Shown in pieces: positions 1 to 5,693 of a stretch of 12,910 nt of DNA. Each line of letters opens with the position of its first letter. Position 1 is the stretch's first letter. The stretch lies in the NCBI GenBank assembly GCA_040755335.1, contig JBFMAU010000205.1:1-12910 (forward strand), in the 5' to 3' direction. Both the position numbers and the translations under genes were made by a program. This stretch comes from UBA7656 sp040755335 (GTDB lineage Bacteria; Acidobacteriota; Blastocatellia; UBA7656). The notes under the pieces are model-generated. The model was given only the letters and a program-made list of their open reading frames with translations, ran no database searches and was not told the origin of the DNA.

Positions 1-252
1 ACCTATGACGACAATCCGAAAAATGGAATGGCCTTATGCAAATTGTGCCACTGGAGTTTTGATGAAGGGATGCTTGGGGTTTCGAACGAATATGTAGTTT
101 TGGCATCACCACAATTGACTTCAACCCATAATATTCCGGGTCATCTACCGACTTTGCTGGGCCGTATCATCATTGGCCCTGAAGAAAAGGTGTTGTGGCC
201 TGATTTAGCATCGCTGACCTGGCACCGCAAAGAAAAATTCCGAAGGCGATAG
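1..252 (+). CDS. HNH endonuclease, C-terminal part (5' end outside window)
   Basis: The frame is open from the first base and stops at TAG 250-252, so 83 C-terminal residues are present and the start lies upstream. Near the beginning is the block NGMALCKLCHWSFDEG. This resembles the last part of an HNH_2-type domain, which usually reads N-G-L-A-L-C-x-x-H-H-x-x-F-D-x-G: the C, one H, and the F-D-x-G are kept, while one of the paired H positions is C here. The end, LTWHRKEKFR, resembles the W-H-R-x-x-x-F-R tail often seen in small bacterial HNH proteins. An internal ATG at 28 is not the real start because the conserved block begins before it. HNH proteins of this type cut DNA using a metal ion. 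The first half of the domain cannot be seen, so activity cannot be judged. The gene lies in a mobile-looking neighbourhood with a PIN toxin pair and Uma2 genes. Confidence 0.72.
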   Translation, partial: TYDDNPKNGMALCKLCHWSFDEGMLGVSNEYVVLASPQLTSTHNIPGHLPTLLGRIIIGPEEKVLWPDLASLTWHRKEKFRRR

Positions 253-311
253 CTCACACGTAAACGGGCATTTGGGTTCATCTTTAATGGCCCAACCTGA
301 TATTTCTCAAG

Positions 312-443
312 ATGTCTGTAACGGCGGATGAATTACTGCGGATGCCGGATGACGGATTTCGATATGAACTAATAAAAGGAGAGATCAGAAGAATGTCACC
401 GGCTGGACACAAGCATGGTCGTATCGCAGCTAATATCACCTGA
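312..443 (+). pseudogene. Truncated Uma2-family nuclease fragment (N-terminal 43 codons)
   Basis: A short frame begins at ATG 312 (MSVTADELLRMPDD...) and ends at TGA 441-443. Residues 4-43 match residues 9-48 of the intact Uma2 protein encoded at 1227-1778, differing at only one residue (R for K). The DNA of 321-440 aligns without gaps to 1251-1370 with 114 of 120 bases identical. The fragment stops before the catalytic part of the family (D, E and K of the PD-(D/E)XK-like core), so it cannot encode a working nuclease. No good ribosome binding site precedes ATG 312. It is most simply a leftover 5' end of a second Uma2 gene, cut off where the downstream toxin-antitoxin operon begins. The gap 253-311 before it shows nothing recognisable. 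Confidence 0.85.
321..440 (+). repeat. Direct repeat copy 1 (Uma2 5' region)
   Basis: This 120-bp stretch is repeated at 1251-1370 in the same orientation, with six substitutions and no gaps. Four of the six lie in the last 21 bases. The two copies bracket the PIN toxin-antitoxin operon, and recombination between them would delete 930 bp including that operon. Confidence 0.95.
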
Positions 444-445
444 TG

Positions 446-451
446 TATAAT
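446..451 (+). promoter_or_regulatory. Possible -10 box for the toxin-antitoxin operon
   Basis: A perfect TATAAT lies 19 bases before the preferred antitoxin start at 471, exactly where homology to the intact Uma2 gene ends. Transcription would begin near 458, leaving a short leader with a GAGG Shine-Dalgarno. No convincing -35 hexamer is seen at 17 bases upstream, so the call is tentative. It would exclude the alternative antitoxin start at ATG 450, which falls inside the box. Confidence 0.35.
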
Positions 452-470
452 GCTCGCCGAGGTAATTGTT

Positions 471-710
471 ATGCGACCAGCTTTGCACGTCAAAACGAAA
501 ATCCTGCCGGGGAATAAAATAGAGATTGCCGACCCGGATTTCCCTGTGGGCAATGATGTCGAGGTATTCATCATCCTGCCGGAGTCACAACCCACAACTC
601 AGCAATCGGCTATCGACCTGCTCGACAAGATGCCCGGTCATCGATTGTTCAAAACATCCGAGGAAGCAGACCTCTATCTACAGGAGGAGCGCGATTCTTG
701 GGAACGCTGA
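471..710 (+). CDS. Antitoxin of a PIN-domain toxin-antitoxin pair
   Basis: This 79-residue protein precedes a PIN-domain gene and overlaps it by 13 bases, the usual antitoxin-then-toxin order. The start at ATG 471 is preferred over ATG 450: it has GAGG at 463-467 with suitable spacing, and ALHVKTKILPGNKIEI then sits at the N-terminus, like the beta-hairpin start of AbrB-like or related small antitoxins. The middle (DVEVFIILPE) continues the beta-rich part. The C-terminus, EEADLYLQEERDSWER, is a charged helix of the type that commonly ends antitoxins paired with PIN toxins, and would wrap the toxin. By family analogy it neutralises the toxin and represses its own operon; neither can be read from the sequence. 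The exact family is uncertain. Confidence 0.72.
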   Translation: MRPALHVKTKILPGNKIEIADPDFPVGNDVEVFIILPESQPTTQQSAIDLLDKMPGHRLFKTSEEADLYLQEERDSWER

Positions 711-1141
711 ATCTTCCAACAGGAGGATTGGTTTACGTAGATACGCAGGTCGTCATCTACAGCGTCGAAAAGCATCCCGATTATTGGCCTCTGGTGCGTC
801 CGCTCTGGCTGGCTTCAAAAGCAGGAGAAGTAGAAGTCATCAGCAGCGAGCTTGTGCTGCTCGAAACACTGGTTGGCCCGATGAAGAATACCGCTGACCT
901 GCTGGTTGCAGATTACGAGCAGCTTCTTTCGTCAACAGAGATTCGCTTGATCCCCATCACAAGGGCCATACTGAAAGAGGCCGCCCGATTGCGCGCCGAG
1001 ACAAACCTAAAAGCTCCTGACGCCATTCATGCCGCGACATCCCAGGCTATCGGGTGCGACATCTTCCTGACCAATGACAGAGAGTTTCGTCGGGTTTCAG
1101 GTCTGCCTCTGGTTCTGCTCACTGATATTGCGACACCTTAA
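698..1141 (+). CDS. PIN-domain ribonuclease toxin (VapC-like)
   Basis: This 147-residue single-domain protein has the four acidic residues of the PIN fold in the expected order: D15 (in VYVDTQVVIYSVE), E56 (ELVLLETLV), D108 (LKAPDAIHAAT) and D127 (FLTNDREF). These normally bind Mg2+ or Mn2+ for RNA cleavage, so it is probably an active RNase; VapC family members cut tRNA or rRNA to stop growth, but the target here is unknown. The start is TTG at 698, chosen because AGGAGG at 682-687 lies about 10 bases before it. A second AGGAGG at 721-726 is only one base from the next in-frame TTG and is too close. Its overlap with the upstream antitoxin implies translational coupling. It is full length for the family. 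Confidence 0.88.
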   Translation: MGTLNLPTGGLVYVDTQVVIYSVEKHPDYWPLVRPLWLASKAGEVEVISSELVLLETLVGPMKNTADLLVADYEQLLSSTEIRLIPITRAILKEAARLRAETNLKAPDAIHAATSQAIGCDIFLTNDREFRRVSGLPLVLLTDIATP

Positions 1142-1226
1142 TTCGCAGTCAACACCGTTGCCCCTTTGAACAAGAGGCCTCGAAGCAATTGTGATTTGTG
1201 ATAGCATTTCGCCACGAGGTTCGATT

Positions 1227-1778
1227 ATGACAACGACTCATCAACCAGCGACGGCGGATGAATTACTGCGGATGCCGGATGACGGATTTCGATACGAACT
1301 AATAAAAGGAGAGATCAAAAGAATGTCACCGGCTGGACACAAGCATGGCCGAATCGCGGCCAATATCACCGGGCCGCTCGTGTTACACGTCACCGCCAAC
1401 AAACTGGGCGCAGTCTATGCGGCAGAGACAGGCTTTCTCTTATCAACCAATCCCGACACTGTGCGAGCGCCTGATGTGGCTTTCATAAATCAGAAACGGC
1501 TTGATGATATTGGTGATGTCGAAGGCTACTGGCCCGGCGCTCCCGACCTCGTTGTAGAAGTCATCTCACCCGGCGACATCTACACAGAAGTCGAAGAGAA
1601 AGTTTTCGACTGGCTCGATGCAGGAGCCGCGATGGTCGTGGTGGTCAATCCGAGAAAACGAGTTGTGACCGTCTATCGCTCGTTGACCGATATTGTGGTT
1701 CTTACTGAAGACGATACGTTGGACGGCAGAACAGTCGTACCCGGCTGGTCGATGGCAGTGAAAGATATATTCGCATAA
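1227..1778 (+). CDS. Uma2-family (DUF820) putative restriction-endonuclease-fold protein
   Basis: This 183-residue protein shows the Uma2/DUF820 pattern: TADELLRMPDDGFRYELIKGEIKRMSPAG at the N-terminus, APDVAF with D83, DLVVEVISPGD with E111, and EVEEKVFDWLDAG with K125, followed by a beta strand (AAMVVVVNPRKRVVTVY). D83, E111 and K125 fit a PD-(D/E)XK-like active site. The role of these proteins is poorly known; they occur in many copies in cyanobacteria and other phyla and are thought to be nucleases. ATG 1227 is preferred because GAGG at 1216-1219 lies seven bases before it; the longer frame from 1191 lacks such support. It ends seven bases from the stop of the convergent methyltransferase remnant. 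Its 5' third is nearly identical to the fragment at 312-443. Confidence 0.88.
   Translation: MTTTHQPATADELLRMPDDGFRYELIKGEIKRMSPAGHKHGRIAANITGPLVLHVTANKLGAVYAAETGFLLSTNPDTVRAPDVAFINQKRLDDIGDVEGYWPGAPDLVVEVISPGDIYTEVEEKVFDWLDAGAAMVVVVNPRKRVVTVYRSLTDIVVLTEDDTLDGRTVVPGWSMAVKDIFA
1251..1370 (+). repeat. Direct repeat copy 2 (inside intact Uma2 gene)
   Basis: This is the partner of 321-440 (114 of 120 bases identical). Of the six differences, five are synonymous in the Uma2 frame and one is a conservative K/R change. The homology breaks sharply after base 1370, where copy 1 runs into the stop codon and the -10-like TATAAT. Confidence 0.95.
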
Positions 1779-1785
1779 CCTCTCA

Positions 1786-2163
1786 TCAAGCAGTCATGTG
1801 AGGAGTTGAGCGAGATGTTACGGCTAATTCTTTTGCTATCGCTCTGGCAAAAGATACTATCCATACGATCTCTTTTTCACCCGATTCGTTTTCTCTGACT
1901 TCGGTCATTTCTTCGACTTCAATTACATTGAAGCCATTATCTGCCATAATAGTCTCCCGCTCTCTCAAAGAATAGAATGCGAAGAATTTCCCTCGTTCAT
2001 CGACTACTTCTCCGCTTCCATTTTTCATGGAAGAAACCATTATGGATTCAGGCTTGAGGGTTCTGCGAACTTCAAACAATAAACGAGGCAGTCGCTCTTG
2101 AGAAACGTGCAGCAGGGAACCGATGGCCCGCACTGCATCGAACGAGTGGGGATTGACTCTCAC
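1786..2163 (-). pseudogene. Class I SAM methyltransferase remnant, N-terminal half missing
   Basis: The frame reads from GTG 2163 to TGA 1786, about 125 codons. It begins inside a methyltransferase domain: SFDAVRAIGSLLHV matches the S-F-D-x-V-W-A-x-x-S-L-L-H motif after strand 4, followed by RRTLKPESIMVSSMKNG and ERGKFFAFYSLRERETIMADNGFNVIEVEE, then WIVSFARA, the normal C-terminal strand. The Rossmann half with the SAM-binding glycine-rich loop (E/D-x-G-x-G-x-G) is absent. The same frame extends upstream only to a stop at 2188-2190 without restoring it, and 2208 is already the end of the branching enzyme. The gene therefore appears to have lost roughly its first 80-100 codons in a deletion or rearrangement next to the GH57 gene. 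A frameshift within 2164-2207 would not help, since too little space remains. No function is expected. Confidence 0.75.
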
Positions 2164-2207
2164 TGCTACTACTGGACAGCGACATGGCTAATCTGAGAGA
2201 GCGCGCT

Positions 2208-3791
2208 TCACTTATAAACCTTATAGTCCATCTCCGCGAAGATGGTGTCCTTCGATTCCACATCCGTCAGCCATTCCTCATCGATCTCTCCGCGCTTTAT
2301 CATCTCGTACAAACGGGTGAAACGATGTATGTGATCGCGAAATCGCTTCTTCGCGTACTGCACAGACGTTCCCGTAGTTATGATGAATGCCCAGTCCGAT
2401 GATTCCGCAAGCATCAACTCGCGCGCCGCCTGATTCAACGCTCTCAAAGTCAAGCCTTCGCCCTGCGGATGCTCGCGCGCAAGCTCCACCATTCTCTCTT
2501 CCGCCACATGCTGATGCAGGTACATCCATTCGTTTTCGCCGTTGATCCATACGCGATAATATCCTTCCGCGCCCCACGACGAGGTGCTTAACTGCTGATG
2601 CTGATTGTCGGGAAACTCTTCGAGATAATCCAGCGGCGTCGCAAGTCTTATGTCCTGCTGGTCGTAGTGAATTTTTCTGATCAGAAAATTCAAAAACTGC
2701 GGCCCCTCGAACCACCAGTGGCCGAACAGTTCCGCATCATAAGGCGAGGCGATTATAGGCTTGCGGCCTATCTCTTCGCGCAGCCAGCGCGCATGCGCCT
2801 GACGGTGAAACATGAAATGACCGGCGTGAATGGCCGCCTTTTCCGTCGCCCACTGCGGCACGTACAACTGCTTCGCTCCAAGATCGACCTTGCCTGTAAC
2901 ACGGTGATACTTGATGCCCAGATTGCGGCGCACTCCGTCGCGGTGAAGAAAGGGTTTGATGTAACGATAGTCGGCATCGAAACCGAGATCGCGATAAAAC
3001 TCGCGATAGTCCGCATCTCCCGGATAGCCTATATCTGCGCTCCATACCTGCTCGCTCGTCTCTACATCGCGGGCAAAGGCCGCGACTCCCGCAGGAGTGA
3101 TCACTGGCGCGTAAATCCCGCGCCTTGGCTGCGGCGTGCCGAACATGATGGCGTGCGCATCTACGATGAAAAATTTCAGCCCCGCATCACGCAGCAGAAA
3201 ATCCAGCCCCTGATCGTAAGCGCATTCGGGGAGCCAGATGCCGCGCGGCTCTCGCCCGAAATGCCTGATGTAATTCTTGCGGCCCACGTCTATCTGCGCC
3301 CGCCGCGCCTCCGTTCGCGCAATCAGCGGCAGAAATCCGTGTGTGGCCGCGCAGGTTATTATCTCTATCGCGCCCGCGTTTTGAAGTTCTCGAAACCCGC
3401 TGATCAGATTTCGCCCGTAGCGATTCTCGAACAGATCGCGCGCTGTGGTGAAATGCGCCAGATACATGCGCGCCGTCTCGTTACGGGTCGCGTCCTTGCG
3501 CGTGCGGCGCACTTCTTTTTCGCAAAGCTCTACGAGTCTGGATACATGACCAAGGTATCGCTCCTGAAGCAGAGAGTCCGCGAGCATCTCGCACAGGGGA
3601 GGAGTAAGCCCCACGGTGACGCGAACGCGCACGCCGTCACAGACTAAATTTTCGAAGACGTGAAGCAGAGGGATATAGGTTTCGCTTATGGCTTCGAAGA
3701 GCCATTCTTCTTCGAGGAATTCAGGATATTCCGGGTGGCGCACAAAGGGCAGGTGCGCGTGAAGAATTAAGGCGAGAAGTCCTTGTTCCAT
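2208..3791 (-). CDS. GH57 1,4-alpha-glucan branching enzyme (DUF1957-type)
   Basis: This 527-residue protein has the conserved regions of family GH57 in order: HAHLPFVRHPE (11-21), ATHGFLPLI (149-157), GIWLPECAYDQGLDF (184-198), and SPYDAELFGHWWFEGPQF (349-366). E189 in WLPEC aligns with the catalytic nucleophile and D352 in PYDAELFGHWW with the acid/base of archaeal and Thermus GH57 branching enzymes. The length of about 530 residues and the C-terminal helical part (after about 400: SSWGAEGYYRVWINGENEW, then ALNQAARELMLAESSDWAFI) are those of the DUF1957 branching-enzyme subgroup rather than GH57 amylopullulanases. It would transfer alpha-1,4-glucan segments to alpha-1,6 branch points in glycogen in the cytoplasm. 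The family normally begins just before the first conserved region, which supports ATG 3791. No Shine-Dalgarno is visible: a heptamer array starts two bases upstream. It follows the DUF4912 gene on the same strand with a 49-bp gap. Confidence 0.93.
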   Translation of the reverse strand: MEQGLLALILHAHLPFVRHPEYPEFLEEEWLFEAISETYIPLLHVFENLVCDGVRVRVTVGLTPPLCEMLADSLLQERYLGHVSRLVELCEKEVRRTRKDATRNETARMYLAHFTTARDLFENRYGRNLISGFRELQNAGAIEIITCAATHGFLPLIARTEARRAQIDVGRKNYIRHFGREPRGIWLPECAYDQGLDFLLRDAGLKFFIVDAHAIMFGTPQPRRGIYAPVITPAGVAAFARDVETSEQVWSADIGYPGDADYREFYRDLGFDADYRYIKPFLHRDGVRRNLGIKYHRVTGKVDLGAKQLYVPQWATEKAAIHAGHFMFHRQAHARWLREEIGRKPIIASPYDAELFGHWWFEGPQFLNFLIRKIHYDQQDIRLATPLDYLEEFPDNQHQQLSTSSWGAEGYYRVWINGENEWMYLHQHVAEERMVELAREHPQGEGLTLRALNQAARELMLAESSDWAFIITTGTSVQYAKKRFRDHIHRFTRLYEMIKRGEIDEEWLTDVESKDTIFAEMDYKVYK

Positions 3792-3792
3792 T

Positions 3793-3827
3793 GTCAGTGG
3801 TCAGTGGTCAGTGGTCAGCGGCCAGTG
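3793..3827. repeat. Heptamer tandem repeat, GTCAGTG x5
   Basis: Five tandem 7-bp units of GTCAGTG on the plus strand; the first three are perfect and the last two have one change each. The array fills most of the 49-bp gap between the DUF4912 stop and the GH57 start and ends two bases from the GH57 start codon. The same unit recurs at 8346-8366, and a GTCAGTT variant lies at 4837-4850 on the minus strand. Confidence 0.95.
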
Positions 3828-3840
3828 GGAGTAGAATTTT

Positions 3841-4821
3841 TCATCGCCGACTCTGAGGCCACGAGCCTGGGACTTGCGGGAGAGCGGGCCAGCGCATTTG
3901 CTCCTTGGGCAGCGCGGCCTGTTCGCTTCCGCCCGCGAAATATCTAGGCGCGATGTGCAGCGGATGTATGCCGCCTTCTATCCATTCGCTTTCGTCTTCT
4001 ACAATCTGTCGCATCATCTCAGGCAGGTAGTGCATCAATCCTGCCGAAGCCACTATCCCGCCGCTTCCCTCGTAGAGCTTCATCAACTCGCTGCGCAGAG
4101 GTTCGGGCATTCGCTCTATCATATCCAGAGAGAGAGCTTCGCCCGTTGCCGCCACAGGGATTGCTTCTCGCACGGACGCGGGCAGACCATTGAGAGATTG
4201 ACGAGCGAGCAGTTCGGCGCGCTCTGCTGCGGCCATAGTCAGTTGCATCGCCTGATGGGCCGCAAACCCGGAAGCTTCCATTATGCGGCTGAACTGCTGC
4301 GGGGTGACGCGATACTCAGGCTCAGGCGCGGGCGCTGCGGCTACTGTCCCTCGCGGCGCGCGAACTCGATTGGAGCGAATCAATCTGATGTAGCCGTGAG
4401 CAGAAGAGCGTACCCCTATTTCGAATTCATAATCGCGGTCGGGAAAGATCGTCATCCAGTAGCGGCCCGCAGGTTCGACATCGAAGAAAGCTTCGTGGCC
4501 GCCTCTCAGTTCGATGAGTTTCAAAACCACTCGAAAGGCTGCCGAGTCTTCTTCGGAGAAATATCGCGTGAGCGCCTTGAGGCTCTCCTCGCGCACTTTC
4601 CAGTAGATGAATATGCGAAAAGGGTCCTGAAGCAGAGCGCGAATGATATCTACGGGGTAAGCTTCAGGCAGAGGCAGACCTTCGTCTATGAAAGGTTCAG
4701 CGGGTTGAGATTTTTTAGGCTTCACCTCGACCGATTTCAGGGTGAAGGCGCGAATCGGATGAGCGATGCCGAGCGGAGATGAAGGTCTCAGTATTAACAC
4801 AGTTTTTTCCTCGAAGAGCAA
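3841..4821 (-). CDS. DUF4912 domain protein, linked to glucan branching enzyme
   Basis: The protein has up to 326 residues. Residues 55-155 look like a DUF4912 domain: YPVDIIRALLQDPFRIFIYWKVREESL, then FRVVLKLIELRGG, FFDVEPAGRYWMTIFPDRDYEFEIGV and GYIRLIRSNRVRAPRG, an all-beta pattern. The domain's function is unknown; its Y-x-x-D-x-x-x-x-L-x-x-D-P-x-x-x-x-x-Y-W core is recognisable. The rest (about 165-326) is Ala-, Glu- and Met-rich, probably helical, and I recognise no motif there. There is no signal peptide. The longest start is TTG 4821; GTG at codon 8 is an alternative, and neither has a clear ribosome binding site because repeat DNA lies directly upstream. As GH57 follows 49 bp downstream on the same strand, the two are probably co-transcribed, and a carbohydrate-binding or accessory role in glycogen handling is a reasonable inference. 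Confidence 0.8.
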   Translation of the reverse strand: MLFEEKTVLILRPSSPLGIAHPIRAFTLKSVEVKPKKSQPAEPFIDEGLPLPEAYPVDIIRALLQDPFRIFIYWKVREESLKALTRYFSEEDSAAFRVVLKLIELRGGHEAFFDVEPAGRYWMTIFPDRDYEFEIGVRSSAHGYIRLIRSNRVRAPRGTVAAAPAPEPEYRVTPQQFSRIMEASGFAAHQAMQLTMAAAERAELLARQSLNGLPASVREAIPVAATGEALSLDMIERMPEPLRSELMKLYEGSGGIVASAGLMHYLPEMMRQIVEDESEWIEGGIHPLHIAPRYFAGGSEQAALPKEQMRWPALPQVPGSWPQSRR

Positions 4822-4822
4822 A

Positions 4823-4850
4823 AGTCAGAATAAAACAACTGACAACTGAC
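4823..4850 (-). repeat. Short composite heptamer repeat upstream of DUF4912
   Basis: Read on the minus strand: two GTCAGTT units, the linker GTTTTATTCT, then GACT. This matches 8360-8380 on the plus strand (GTCAGTT, GTTTTATTTT, GACT) except for one base in the linker. Here the GACTCCA expansion is missing, and the element ends right before the TTG start codon at 4821. Confidence 0.85.
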
Positions 4851-4900
4851 TGATGATTGCCATTCTGACAACAACGAAAAAGTAATGCCGCCCGGTCGGC

Positions 4901-5086
4901 TTTGCCGCGTAGCGGCGTTTGAGTGTAGCCGCGTACTTTAGTGCGCGGGTTGATGACAGTAGATATCATCGTCGCGCGAGCGACGGTTGAATAATTCAAT
5001 CGTCGCGCGAGCGACGATGATACGGGATTCGACCGCTCCCGGCGTTGAAACACCGGGCTAAAGTCACAGCGCCGCTACGCGGCAAA
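4901..5086. repeat. Hairpin-rich REP/MITE-like element with perfect 17-bp terminal inverted repeats
   Basis: TTTGCCGCGTAGCGGCG at 4901-4917 is repeated exactly in inverted orientation at 5070-5086. Each arm can fold alone (GCCGC, loop, GCGGC). Inside lie an 8-bp hairpin at 4929-4948 with a TTTA loop; a 57-bp imperfect palindrome at 4965-5021 holding two identical 16-bp hairpins with GCGA loops; and a CCCGG/CCGGG hairpin at 5038-5057. No believable ORF is present. The element occupies the middle of the 460-bp divergent gap between DUF4912 and hfq. Elsewhere in the gap, 4851-4900 and 5087-5283 show no gene; 5117-5123 and 5153-5159 form a weak 7-bp inverted repeat (CTTTCGC/GCGAAAG), and a promoter for hfq must lie here but I cannot place it. 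Confidence 0.8.
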
Positions 5087-5283
5087 ACAGCATCACTCTT
5101 TCACAACTAGCCTATCCTTTCGCAAAGCAGTCACTCTTACAGCCCTGACTCCGCGAAAGATAAAGTCTTAGTATGTATATGATGGTCACAGAGGTGTCAA
5201 GCTGTGGGGCCAAGCCTTGCCGCTCGGTAGGGTTTGTGTTAGCTTTCAATCACCTTTGAAACTTTTGCCTGGGAGCTAAATGA

Positions 5284-5595
5284 ATGGAAAAAGCATCGCA
5301 ACAAAACACAATACAAGACAGCTTTCTCAACACTGCGCGCAAGGAGCGGGTCAACGTGACGATTTATCTGATGAGCGGCGTCAAACTGACGGGAAGGATC
5401 AAGAGCTTCGACAAGTATTCTCTTATACTGGAAGCCGGATCGCAGGAACAGTTGATTTTCAAACATGCCGTCTCAACCGTGTCGCTTCCGCGCGGAGGAG
5501 GTCGCGAACCTTACTACCAACGGAGCAGCCATGCATCTGATCGCGAGCGCGAACATCAGGCGGAGGAAGCCGCCGCGCCGACAGCGACAGAATAG
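5284..5595 (+). CDS. hfq: RNA chaperone Hfq
   Basis: This 103-residue protein has a clear Hfq core. Residues 10-19 (IQDSFLNTAR) match the N-terminal helix with the Q-D pair of the proximal RNA face. Residues 24-49 (NVTIYLMSGVKLTGRIKSFDKYSLIL) form Sm1, with Y28, G32 and K34 at the known conserved sites. Residues 56-66 (QLIFKHAVSTV) form Sm2, with F59-K60-H61 in place of the usual Y-K-H. Hfq forms a hexamer that binds small RNAs and mRNAs. The last 33 residues are a hydrophilic, Glu- and Ala-rich tail, probably disordered as in other Hfq proteins. ATG 5284 is supported by GGGAG at 5271-5275, eight bases upstream; an overlapping ATG at 5280 is out of frame. tmk follows 98 bp downstream on the same strand. 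Confidence 0.96.
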   Translation: MEKASQQNTIQDSFLNTARKERVNVTIYLMSGVKLTGRIKSFDKYSLILEAGSQEQLIFKHAVSTVSLPRGGGREPYYQRSSHASDREREHQAEEAAAPTATE

Positions 5596-5607
5596 TTAGA
5601 GAGCCTG

Positions 5608-5689
5608 AAGTCTGGAGTCGTGAGTCGAAAACCGGAATGTATAAAGTAACGATGTTGACTCCAGACTCCAGACTCCAGACTCCAGACTT
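5608..5689. repeat. GACTCCA heptamer array with inverted copy, hfq-tmk gap
   Basis: The array at 5657-5688 is 32 bp of perfect GACTCCA repeats (four units plus GACT). Upstream, 5608-5619 (AAGTCTGGAGTC) is the exact reverse complement of 5678-5689, so the transcript could form a 12-bp stem with a loop of about 58 bases. The array ends five bases before the tmk start codon. An array of the same unit and the same 32-bp length lies at 8377-8408. Confidence 0.93.
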
Positions 5690-5693
5690 TTCC

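Noticed and set aside
2598..3647. Long plus-strand ORF of 349 codons
   Set aside because: It is antisense to the GH57 branching enzyme, whose motifs and catalytic residues are clear. Its product is Arg-rich without a recognisable domain and arises from codon bias.
3874..4782. Plus-strand ORF of 302 codons
   Set aside because: It is the antisense shadow of the DUF4912 gene. The minus strand has the domain pattern; this frame does not.
4715..5053. Minus-strand ORF of 112 codons across the palindromic element
   Set aside because: It joins antisense-region and hairpin repeat DNA, and its product is low-complexity with no ribosome binding site that fits.
5217..5245. TTGCCG-17-TAGCTT as an hfq promoter
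   Set aside because: The -10 part matches consensus at only three of six bases, too weak to list.
5637..5693. Upstream extension of tmk from ATG 5637
   Set aside because: The extra 19 residues would be translated heptamer repeats, and family members begin just before the P-loop strand at 5694.
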